Source: Bacillota bacterium (GTDB taxonomy: Bacteria > Bacillota > Clostridia > Oscillospirales > Ethanoligenentaceae). From it: 25,133 nt of DNA. The notes under the pieces were generated by a model. It was not told the origin of the DNA. It did not search any database and saw nothing but the letters and a program-made list of their open reading frames with translations. Where the stretch lies: positions 1 to 25,133 of the forward strand of contig JAEWAU010000119.1 in NCBI GenBank assembly GCA_023391535.1, written 5' to 3'. Below, one piece after another: positions 13,859-21,763 of the stretch. Numbering within the stretch: position 1 is the first letter of the stretch; every line of letters starts with the position of its first letter. The translations under genes were made by a program, and so were the position numbers.

Positions 13859-16800
13859 ATGAATAGGTATCCCAGCGCACAGGGGCTTTACGCGCCCGAA
13901 CGGGAGCATGACGCCTGCGGAATCGGTTTTGTGGCGAACATCAAGGGAGAAAAATCGAACCGGCTCCTGCGGCAGTCCATTACCGTGCTCAAAAACCTCA
14001 GCCATCGCGGCGGGGTGGGAAGCGAACCGAACAGCGGCGACGGAGCCGGAATTTTGATACAGCTTCCGCACGCATTTTTTAAAAAGGCCTGCGGCGCCGA
14101 GGGCATTACGCTGCCCGCGCCCGGCGATTACGGCACCGGCATCCTCTTTATGGCGGCCGGCGCCCAAAGCCGCGGCGCGCAGGAGGAAAAGATGGCCGCG
14201 CTGGTTGCGGAGGAAGGGCAGACCCTGCTCGGCTTCCGCGACATGCCCGTGGCGCCCGATGGGCTCGGGAAAGCCGCGCGGGAAGCCATGCCGTTTTTCC
14301 GCCAGGTGTTCATCGGCCGCGCCGGCGTTGCGGCGGGGCTGGATTTTGAGCGCAAGCTGTTCGTCATCCGCCGCCGGATGGAAAACTGGGCTCAGGAGCA
14401 GGGCGCCGATTTCTATGCGGCCAGCCTTTCCTCGCGCACCATCGTCTACAAAGGAATGCTCACGGCGGAACAACTGGAGACGTTTTACCGCGACCTTGCG
14501 GACGAGAGCGTGGAAACGGCGCTCGCGCTCGTGCATTCGCGCTACAGCACCAACACCTTCCCGAGCTGGGACCGCGCACATCCGAACCGCTATGTGATCC
14601 ACAACGGCGAAATCAACACCCTGCAGGGCAATGTGAACGCCATGCGCACCCGCGAGGCGGTGCTGAAAGCCGACGCGTTCGGCAAGGAGCTCGGCCGCGT
14701 GCTGCCCGTCATCCGCCCGGGCGGGAGCGATTCCGCCGCGTTCGACAACTGCCTCGAATTCATGATGCTCTCCGGCATGCCGCTGGAACAGGCGGTTATG
14801 ATGATGATCCCGGAGCCGTGGTACGGCAACGAGAGCATGAGCGAGGATAAAAAAGCGTTTTACGAGTTCAACAGCTGCCGCATGGAGCCGTGGGACGGCC
14901 CGGCCGCCATCGCGTTCACCGACGGCCTCCGCGTGGGCGCGGTGCTCGACCGCAACGGGCTGCGCCCCTCGCGCTATTGCGTAACGAGCGGCGGGCTTGT
15001 CGTTCTGGCCTCCGAGGTGGGCGTTCTCGATATTCCCGACGATCAGATTCTGGTGAAAGAACGCCTGCGCCCCGGCCGGATGTTGCTGGTGGATACCGAA
15101 GCGGGCGAGATCATCCGCGACGAAGAGATCAAGGAAAAGGCGGCTTCGGCGCACCCTTACCAGAAGTGGCTGAATGAAAATCTCATCCGGCTCGAAAGCC
15201 TGCCCGAAGGGGAAACGCGGGACGCGGGCGAGCCGCTGCCCCTGCCGCTCGAGCAGAAGGTGTTCGGCTACACCTACGAGGACCTGCGCATGGTTATCGC
15301 CCCTCTCGCCGCCACCGGGGTGGACCCTGTGGGCGCCATGGGCTACGACGTTCCGCTGGCCGTGCTCTCCAAAAAGCCGCAGCTTTTGTACGACTATTTC
15401 AAGCAGCTGTTCGCCGAGGTGACGAATCCGCCGATCGACGCGCTGCGCGAAGCCATCGTCACTTCGCCCGTCGTCATGCTCGGGCCGGAGGGCGATTTGC
15501 TCGAGCCTTCGCCGAAAAGCTGCCGCCGCGTAAGGCTGCTTTCGCCCATTCTTGCGGACACGGAGCTTGCAAAGCTCCGGAAGCTCGACGCGCACGGCAT
15601 CCGTAGCGCCACCCTGCCCATCCTGTTCGACGCTTCCGCCGGGGAGGACGGCCTCAAACAGGCGCTGGACCGCCTTTTTGAGGCCGCCGCGGAGGCGGTG
15701 CGCGGCGGAGCCGGCATCCTCATTCTGAGCGACCGCGGCGTATCCGAAAGCCTCGCGCCCATTCCGGCGCTGCTGGCTGTCGCGGGTGTGCATCATTTCC
15801 TGATCCGCGAGAAGCTGCGCGCAAAGGCGAGCATCGTGCTCGAATCCGGCGAGCCGCGCGAGGTGCATCATTTCGCCTGCCTCATCGGGTTCGGCGCTTC
15901 CGCTATCAACCCGTACGCCGCGCTCGCTTCGGTGGGCGGCCTTGTGAAGGACGGCTTCCTCACCGGCACCGCGGAAGCCGCGCAGCACACCTACCTGAAG
16001 GGCTGCACCAAGGGCGTGGTCAAAGTCCTTTCCAAGATGGGCATCTCCACCATCCAAAGCTACCTCGGCGCGCAGGTGTTCGAGGCCGTGGGGCTGAGCA
16101 AAGAGCTTGTGGATACCTATTTCACCTCCGTGACCTCGCCCATCGGCGGCATGGAGCTTGCGGATGTGGCGCGTGAAACGCTCCTGCGCCACGGCGCCGC
16201 GTTTTGCACCGGAACGGAGCTCGAGAGCGGCGGAAAATACCAGTACCGGCGCGACGGTGAGCATCACCTCTATAATCCGGAAACCGTGCACCTGCTGCAG
16301 ATGGCCTGCCGCCAGGGCAATTACGACCTGTTCCGAGAGTTTTCGAGCAAAATCGACGACGGTGAGGAAACGGGGACCCTCCGCAGCTTGCTGCGCTTCA
16401 AGGCCGGACATCCCATCCCCATCGACGAGGTGGAATCGGTGGAAACCATCTGCCATCGCTTCAAGACGGGCGCCATGTCCTTCGGCTCCATCAGCAAGGA
16501 GGCGCACGAGGCCATCGCCATCGCCATGAACCGCATCGGCGGCAAGAGCAACACCGGCGAGGGCGGCGAGGACCCGGCGCGCTTTATCCCCGATTCAAAC
16601 GGCGATTCGCGCTGCAGCGCCATCAAACAGGTGGCGTCCGGCCGGTTCGGCGTCACGAGCGAATATCTCGTCCATTCCGTGGAGATTCAGATCAAGATGG
16701 CGCAGGGCGCGAAGCCCGGCGAGGGCGGCCAGCTTCCCGGCCGGAAGGTTTACCCATGGGTGGCGAAGGTGCGCTATTCCACGCCGGGCGTGAGCCTCAT

Positions 16801-18409
16801 CTCGCCCCCTCCGCACCACGATATCTATTCCATTGAAGATTTGAAGGAACTGATCTACGACCTCAAATGCGCGAATCCCAAGGCCCGCATCAGCGTCAAG
16901 CTGGTTTCGGAGGCCGGGGTGGGCACCATCGCGGCGGGCGTCGCCAAAGGCCTTGCGGACGTCATCCTTATCAGCGGGTTCGACGGCGGAACGGGCGCGT
17001 CCCCGCGCACGAGCATGCGCCACGCGGGCCTACCCTGGGAGCTTGGGCTTGCCGAAACGCACCAGACGCTGCAGCTCAACGGCCTGCGCGGCCGCGTGGT
17101 TCTGGAAACGGACGGCAAACTGCTCACCGGGCGCGATATCGCCGTCGCGGCCCTGCTCGGCGCGGAGGAGTTCGGGTTCGCCACGGCGCCGCTGGTCACG
17201 CTCGGCTGCGTGATGATGCGCGTGTGCAACCTCGATACCTGCCCCGTGGGCATCGCCACGCAAAATCCAGCGCTGCGCTGCAAATTTGCGGGCGACCCGC
17301 AGTATGTCGTCAACTTTATGCATTTCGTCGCGCAGGAGTTGCGCGAAATCATGGCACGGCTCGGCTTCCGCACGGTGAACGAGATGGTGGGCCATTCCGA
17401 GCTGCTCGAGCAAGACCCGGAGGCCGGCGGCTGGAAGGCCAGGCGCCTCGATCTTTCGCCTGTCCTGTTCCGCCCGGAAGCCTCCGACGCACTGCATAAC
17501 GTATCGAAGCAGGACCACGAGATGGAAAAGACGCTCGATGAGCGCGAGTTGCTCGGGCTTTGCCGCCCCGCGCTGGAAACGGGCGCGCGCGTGGAGGCCG
17601 CAGTGAAGATCCGCAACATCGACCGCGCGGCGGGCACCATCGTCGGCAGCGAGTTGACGCGGCGCTACGGCTCCGAAGGCCTGCCCGACGGCACGGTTAC
17701 GCTGCACTTCAAGGGCACGGCGGGGCAGAGCTTCGGCGCATTCGTTCCCAAGGGCATGACGATGACCATCGACGGCGAAGCCAACGACTATTTCGGCAAG
17801 GGCCTTTCGGGCGGCCGTCTCGTTGTTCGCCCGCCGGAGAATTCCGCGTTCGTGCCGGAAGGCAATATCATTGTGGGCAATGTCGCGCTTTACGGAGCGA
17901 CCTCCGGCGAAGCGTTCATCCGCGGCGTGGCCGGCGAGCGCTTCTGTGTGCGCAACAGCGGCGCCTCCGCCGTCGTCGAGGGCGTGGGCGACCACGGCTG
18001 CGAGTATATGACGGGCGGCCGGGCCGTCGTGCTCGGCCCCACGGGTCGCAACTTTGCCGCGGGTATGTCGGGCGGCGTGGCGTACGTATGGGATCGCGAC
18101 GGTTCCTTCGCGCGCAGCTGCAACACCGAACTCGTGAGCCTGGATGCGCCTTCCGGCAAAGAAGCCGGGTGGCTGCGCGGCATGGTGGAAAAGCATTTTC
18201 GGTACACCGGCAGCGGCGTGGCCGAGCGTCTGCTCGGGGATTGGGAAAACGTGATCGGGCAGTTTGTGCGCGTCATCCCGAACGATTACCGCCGTATGCT
18301 CGAAGCCATCGAGCGTGCTCAGAGCGAAGGTTACGAGGGCGAGGACGCCCTGCTTGCCGCGTTTGAAGCCGTGAACCATCCGGCGGCCGCGAAAAAGAGC
18401 CTCGCCTGA
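13859..18409 (+). CDS. gltB: Glutamate synthase large subunit
   Basis: This 1516-residue enzyme transfers the glutamine amide nitrogen to 2-oxoglutarate, making two glutamates. A 19-residue propeptide is followed by Cys20 in HDACGIGF, the expected N-terminal nucleophile of the class II amidotransferase domain (about 20-430), with VHSRYSTNTFPSW and HNGEINTLQGN. Then come the central domain, the FMN/synthase domain with GEGGEDPARF, AQGAKPGEGGQLPG and PPHHDIYSIEDL, and the 3Fe-4S cysteines in GCVMMRVCNLDTCPVG at about 1115-1130. The C-terminal GXGXG beta-helix occupies about 1280-1480. The ATG at 13859 follows AGGGTGG; the in-frame start at 13781 would add an unlikely 26-residue extension. gltD follows 60 nt downstream, so the two form one operon. 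Confidence 0.97.
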   Translation: MNRYPSAQGLYAPEREHDACGIGFVANIKGEKSNRLLRQSITVLKNLSHRGGVGSEPNSGDGAGILIQLPHAFFKKACGAEGITLPAPGDYGTGILFMAAGAQSRGAQEEKMAALVAEEGQTLLGFRDMPVAPDGLGKAAREAMPFFRQVFIGRAGVAAGLDFERKLFVIRRRMENWAQEQGADFYAASLSSRTIVYKGMLTAEQLETFYRDLADESVETALALVHSRYSTNTFPSWDRAHPNRYVIHNGEINTLQGNVNAMRTREAVLKADAFGKELGRVLPVIRPGGSDSAAFDNCLEFMMLSGMPLEQAVMMMIPEPWYGNESMSEDKKAFYEFNSCRMEPWDGPAAIAFTDGLRVGAVLDRNGLRPSRYCVTSGGLVVLASEVGVLDIPDDQILVKERLRPGRMLLVDTEAGEIIRDEEIKEKAASAHPYQKWLNENLIRLESLPEGETRDAGEPLPLPLEQKVFGYTYEDLRMVIAPLAATGVDPVGAMGYDVPLAVLSKKPQLLYDYFKQLFAEVTNPPIDALREAIVTSPVVMLGPEGDLLEPSPKSCRRVRLLSPILADTELAKLRKLDAHGIRSATLPILFDASAGEDGLKQALDRLFEAAAEAVRGGAGILILSDRGVSESLAPIPALLAVAGVHHFLIREKLRAKASIVLESGEPREVHHFACLIGFGASAINPYAALASVGGLVKDGFLTGTAEAAQHTYLKGCTKGVVKVLSKMGISTIQSYLGAQVFEAVGLSKELVDTYFTSVTSPIGGMELADVARETLLRHGAAFCTGTELESGGKYQYRRDGEHHLYNPETVHLLQMACRQGNYDLFREFSSKIDDGEETGTLRSLLRFKAGHPIPIDEVESVETICHRFKTGAMSFGSISKEAHEAIAIAMNRIGGKSNTGEGGEDPARFIPDSNGDSRCSAIKQVASGRFGVTSEYLVHSVEIQIKMAQGAKPGEGGQLPGRKVYPWVAKVRYSTPGVSLISPPPHHDIYSIEDLKELIYDLKCANPKARISVKLVSEAGVGTIAAGVAKGLADVILISGFDGGTGASPRTSMRHAGLPWELGLAETHQTLQLNGLRGRVVLETDGKLLTGRDIAVAALLGAEEFGFATAPLVTLGCVMMRVCNLDTCPVGIATQNPALRCKFAGDPQYVVNFMHFVAQELREIMARLGFRTVNEMVGHSELLEQDPEAGGWKARRLDLSPVLFRPEASDALHNVSKQDHEMEKTLDERELLGLCRPALETGARVEAAVKIRNIDRAAGTIVGSELTRRYGSEGLPDGTVTLHFKGTAGQSFGAFVPKGMTMTIDGEANDYFGKGLSGGRLVVRPPENSAFVPEGNIIVGNVALYGATSGEAFIRGVAGERFCVRNSGASAVVEGVGDHGCEYMTGGRAVVLGPTGRNFAAGMSGGVAYVWDRDGSFARSCNTELVSLDAPSGKEAGWLRGMVEKHFRYTGSGVAERLLGDWENVIGQFVRVIPNDYRRMLEAIERAQSEGYEGEDALLAAFEAVNHPAAAKKSLA

Positions 18410-18469
18410 GCGGGCAACGCCCGCGGCTTGCGAGAACGGGTTCCTTCTCATCTGAAATGGAGGATACAT

Positions 18470-19942
18470 ATGGCAAAACCAACCGGTTTTTTAGAATATG
18501 AGCGCAAGCTGGCTCCGGACCGCCCGCCGCTTACCCGTATACGGGATTGGGATGAGTTCCACACCGCGCTTCCCGAGGAAGAGCAGCGCGTGCAGGCCGC
18601 GCGCTGTATGGACTGCGGCACGCCTTACTGCCATTCCGGCCTGATGATCGGCGGCGCGGCATCCGGCTGCCCACTCAACAATCTCATTCCCGAATGGAAC
18701 GAGCTGGTTTACCGGGGCCTTTGGGGAAAAGCCCTGCAGCGCCTGCTCAAAACCAATAATTTTCCGGAATTTACGGGCCGGGTGTGCCCGGCGCCCTGCG
18801 AAGGCTCCTGCACCCTCGGCATCATCGACCCGATGGTGGCCATCAAGACCGACGAATGCGCCATTATCGATTACGCCTACGCGCACGGCATGATCGCCCC
18901 GCACCCGCCCGAAACGCGCACGGGCAAGCGCGTGGCGGTGATCGGCTCCGGCCCTTCGGGGCTTGCCTGCGCCGACGAGCTGAACCAGAAGGGGCATACG
19001 GTTACCGTGTTCGAGCGGGCGGACCGCCCCGGCGGGCTGCTCATGTACGGCATCCCGAACATGAAGCTCGATAAGCGCCTGGTGCTGCGCCGCGTGAAGC
19101 AGATGGAAGAGGAGGGCGTGACCTTCCGCACCGGCGCGGAAATCGGGAAAAACCTGCCCGCCGAAAAGCTGACGGCCGAATTCGACGCCGTGGTGCTCTG
19201 CACGGGGGCCACGCGGCCGAGGGACCTTTCCGTTTCGGGCAGGGAATGCGGCGGCATCCATTTCGCCGTGGATTTTCTGCGCGCGAACACCAAAAGCCTG
19301 CTGGATTCGAACCATGCGGACGGGAACTTTATTTCGGCGAAGGATAAAGATGTGATCGTCATCGGCGGCGGCGATACCGGAACCGACTGCGTGGCCACCT
19401 CCATCCGGCACGGCTGCCGCAGCGTGACGCAGTTCGAGATCATGCCGCGCCCGGTTGAAAACCGCATGCCTTCGAACCCGTGGCCCGAATGGCCGCGCGT
19501 GCTGCGCACGGATTACGGCCAGGAGGAGGCTATTGCGCTCTATGGGAGCGATCCCCGGAATTACTGCATCCTCACCAAAGAGGCCGAAGCGGATGAAAGC
19601 GGGCGGGTGGCGGCTCTGCACACCGTCAACGTGGAATGGAAGCGCGGCGAAAACGGCCGCATGGCGCCGGCGGAACTTTCCGGCACGGAAAAGCGCTGGC
19701 CAGCGCAGCTGGTGCTTATCGCCATGGGTTTTTTGAGCACTGAGGAGACGCTGCCCAAGGCGCTGGGGCTGAAAACCGACGCCCGCGGCAACCTTGCGGC
19801 GGAGGAGGGCAGCTTTGCCACTTCGCGTGCGGGCGTGTTCGCGGCGGGCGACGCGCGCCGCGGCCAGAGCCTGGTGGTGTGGGCCATCCACGAAGGGCGC
19901 GGCGCCGCGCAGGCGTGCGACCGGTATCTCGCCGGGCATTGA
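18470..19942 (+). CDS. gltD: Glutamate synthase small subunit
   Basis: This 490-residue flavoprotein passes electrons from NAD(P)H through FAD and two [4Fe-4S] clusters to GltB. The N-terminal cluster domain has Cys46, 49, 54 and 67 (CMDCGTPYC ... GCPLNN) and Cys106, 110 and 114 (CPAPCEGSC). The FAD-binding motif VIGSGPSGLACADEL is at about 157-171, and the pyridine-nucleotide motif VIVIGGGDTGTDC lies in the second half. The C-terminal GVFAAGDARRGQSLVVWAI is the conserved FAD-contact segment. TGGAGG lies 6 nt before the ATG. A strong terminator follows. Related proteins act in other enzymes (NfnB, dihydropyrimidine dehydrogenase), but adjacency to gltB settles the role. Confidence 0.97.
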   Translation: MAKPTGFLEYERKLAPDRPPLTRIRDWDEFHTALPEEEQRVQAARCMDCGTPYCHSGLMIGGAASGCPLNNLIPEWNELVYRGLWGKALQRLLKTNNFPEFTGRVCPAPCEGSCTLGIIDPMVAIKTDECAIIDYAYAHGMIAPHPPETRTGKRVAVIGSGPSGLACADELNQKGHTVTVFERADRPGGLLMYGIPNMKLDKRLVLRRVKQMEEEGVTFRTGAEIGKNLPAEKLTAEFDAVVLCTGATRPRDLSVSGRECGGIHFAVDFLRANTKSLLDSNHADGNFISAKDKDVIVIGGGDTGTDCVATSIRHGCRSVTQFEIMPRPVENRMPSNPWPEWPRVLRTDYGQEEAIALYGSDPRNYCILTKEAEADESGRVAALHTVNVEWKRGENGRMAPAELSGTEKRWPAQLVLIAMGFLSTEETLPKALGLKTDARGNLAAEEGSFATSRAGVFAAGDARRGQSLVVWAIHEGRGAAQACDRYLAGH

Positions 19943-19968
19943 TGCGAGCATTTGGAATATGCGCTCGG

Positions 19969-20009
19969 GCCGCCGCTTCATGCGTTTCCGCATGGAGCGG
20001 CGGCTTTTT
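19969..20009 (+). terminator. Rho-independent terminator after gltD
   Basis: GCCGCCGCT-TCATGCG pairs with CGCATGG-AGCGGCGGC around a TTTC loop, and TTTTT follows. Confidence 0.93.
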
Positions 20010-20030
20010 CGTATATTTCGGCGCGTTTGC

Positions 20031-20058
20031 TTGACAATGGAAGGAAGAGGCATATAAT
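20031..20058 (+). promoter_or_regulatory. gapN: Consensus sigma-A promoter for gapN
   Basis: Perfect TTGACA (20031-20036) and TATAAT (20053-20058) are separated by 16 bases. Such a strong promoter, followed immediately by a palindrome, suggests control by a repressor. Confidence 0.9.
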
Positions 20059-20059
20059 A

Positions 20060-20084
20060 TAAGTATACTATATGAGTATACTTA
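20060..20084. promoter_or_regulatory. Probable operator: doubled palindrome at gapN start site
   Basis: TAAGTATAC (20060-20068) and GTATACTTA (20076-20084) are perfect 9-bp inverted arms around 7 bases. Each arm holds the self-palindromic AGTATACT, at 20062-20069 and 20075-20082, 13 bp centre to centre. It covers the transcription start, where a bound protein would block initiation. The binding protein is not known from this window. Confidence 0.65.
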
Positions 20085-20089
20085 GTAAA

Positions 20090-20124
20090 CACCGCCGCGC
20101 CGCCCGCAGGCGCCCGCGGCGGTG
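20090..20124 (+). other. GC-rich stem-loop in gapN 5' leader
   Basis: CACCGCCGCG (20090-20099) and CGCGGCGGTG (20115-20124) form a perfect 10-bp stem about 30 nt upstream of the gapN start codon. There is no T run. It may stabilise the mRNA. Confidence 0.55.
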
Positions 20125-20154
20125 CGCAAATTTGGAAAGAAAAGAGCGATTGTA

Positions 20155-21609
20155 ATGTTTGAAGAGCTTTGCAGGAACGGGGTTTACCGCAACTTGCTGG
20201 AAGGCAGATGGGTGGAGACGTCCGGGGCGCCGATCCCCATAACCGCGCCGGCGGACGGCCGTCTGCTCGGCCGCGTGCAGGCATACGGCAAAGCCGACGT
20301 GGACCGCGCAATGGAAAGCGCGCGGAACGCGCAGCGGGCCTGGGCGGCTTTTCCCGTGAGCCGGCGCGCGGAGATCCTTCACCGGGCGGCCGACCTTTTG
20401 GAAGAGAACACGGAGGAACTGGCCGGCATCCTCAGCGACGAGATCGCCAAGGATATCGCCTCGGCCCGTTCGGAGGTGACGCGCACGGCGGAATTCATCC
20501 GCTTCACGGCGGACGAAGGACGCCACCTGGAGGGTGAAACCATCGGGGCCGAGAGCTTTCCCGGATTTAAAAAGGACCGCTTCTCGCTGGTGACGCGCGT
20601 GCCCCTCGGCGTCGTTCTGGCCATCTCCCCGTTCAATTACCCCATCAACCTTTCGGCCTCCAAGCTGGCGCCCGCGCTGATCGCGGGGAACAGCGTGGTG
20701 CTCAAGCCGCCCACGGCGGGAGCCGTGAGCGCATTGCACCTGGCGGAGGTGTTCCGCGCGGCGGGCCTGCCAGACGGCGTGCTAAACACCGTAACGGGAA
20801 AGGGCGGCGAAATCGGCGACTATCTGGTGACGCACCCGCTCGTGAACTTTATCAACTTCACCGGCAGCACGGCGGTGGGGCAGCATATCGCGAAGATTGC
20901 CGGCATGGTGCCGATGCTGATGGAGCTGGGCGGCAAGGACGCCGCCGTTGTTCTGGCGGATGCGGACCTCGACGAGGCGGCGCGGGACATCATTTCGGGC
21001 GCCTACAGTTATTCCGGCCAGCGCTGCACGGCGGTGAAGCGCGTGCTGGTGGTGGAGGAAGCGGCGGACGCGCTGGTGGCGCGCCTCAAGGAGCGCGTGG
21101 AACGGCTCAAGGCGGGGAATCCGCGACAGGAGGGCGTGCAGATCACGCCGCTCATCAATGCCCATGCTGCGGATTATGTGCAGGAGCTGATCGATGACGC
21201 GCTCGAGAAGGGGGCGGAGCTGGTTGCGGGGAACCGCCGTGAGGGGAACCTGCTGTACCCCACGCTGTTCGACCGTGTGACCGAGAAAATGCGGCTGGCG
21301 TGGGAGGAACCGTTCGGCCCGGTGCTTCCGGTGCTGCGCGTGCAAAACGCCGATGAGGCGGTGCGCATCGCCAACAAATCGGAATACGGCCTGCAGGCCT
21401 CCGTGTTTACCAAAAACATCGACGCCGCCTTTTCCATCGCGGCCCGCCTGGAGGTGGGCACCGTACACATCAACAACAAAACGGAACGCGGGCCGGATCA
21501 CTTTCCGTTTTTGGGCGTCAAATCCTCCGGAATGGGCACGCAGGGCATCCGGTACAGCATTGAGGCGATGAGCCGGCACAAGGTGGTTGTGCTCAACCTG
21601 GGCGCATAG
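20155..21609 (+). CDS. gapN: NADP-dependent non-phosphorylating glyceraldehyde-3-phosphate dehydrogenase
   Basis: This 484-residue aldehyde dehydrogenase oxidises glyceraldehyde-3-phosphate directly to 3-phosphoglycerate, making NADPH and bypassing substrate-level ATP formation. The aldehyde dehydrogenase fold shows Asn161 (SPFNYP), Glu257 (MELGGKDA) and catalytic Cys291 (GQRCTAVKR). The GapN-specific C-terminal segment TERGPDHFPFLGVKSSGMGTQGI separates it from general aldehyde dehydrogenases, and the length is normal. The ATG at 20155 starts the homologous region; its ribosome binding site (GGAAAG) is weak. An in-frame GTG at 20122 falls within the leader hairpin and has no site. The gene is monocistronic and probably repressor-controlled through the palindrome at 20060-20084. 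Other aldehyde dehydrogenases remain a minor alternative. Confidence 0.93.
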   Translation: MFEELCRNGVYRNLLEGRWVETSGAPIPITAPADGRLLGRVQAYGKADVDRAMESARNAQRAWAAFPVSRRAEILHRAADLLEENTEELAGILSDEIAKDIASARSEVTRTAEFIRFTADEGRHLEGETIGAESFPGFKKDRFSLVTRVPLGVVLAISPFNYPINLSASKLAPALIAGNSVVLKPPTAGAVSALHLAEVFRAAGLPDGVLNTVTGKGGEIGDYLVTHPLVNFINFTGSTAVGQHIAKIAGMVPMLMELGGKDAAVVLADADLDEAARDIISGAYSYSGQRCTAVKRVLVVEEAADALVARLKERVERLKAGNPRQEGVQITPLINAHAADYVQELIDDALEKGAELVAGNRREGNLLYPTLFDRVTEKMRLAWEEPFGPVLPVLRVQNADEAVRIANKSEYGLQASVFTKNIDAAFSIAARLEVGTVHINNKTERGPDHFPFLGVKSSGMGTQGIRYSIEAMSRHKVVVLNLGA

Positions 21610-21700
21610 CAAACGCCGGAGGGCGGTTTCGCGCGAAAGCGGCGGAGGAGCCCGCACGCGCAGCTGTGAACCGGAGAACGGGCCCAAGAAGCCGGCCCGC

Positions 21701-21746
21701 GCAAAACGGCAGCCGCATGCAATTCGCATGCGGCTGCCGTTTTTGC
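21701..21746. terminator. Bidirectional terminator between convergent gapN and the c-di-GMP gene
   Basis: GCAAAACGGCAGCCGCATGC and GCATGCGGCTGCCGTTTTTGC are near-perfect 20-nt arms around AATTC. The A run on one side and T run on the other let it serve both converging transcripts. Confidence 0.93.
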
Positions 21747-21763
21747 GCGGTAACTGCGAATGA

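Noticed and set aside
13736..16507. A 923-codon open frame on the minus strand opposite gltB
   Set aside because: It is antisense to the well-supported gltB reading frame. Its translation is rich in Arg, His, Ala and Gly with no recognisable domain, as expected for shadows in GC-rich genes.
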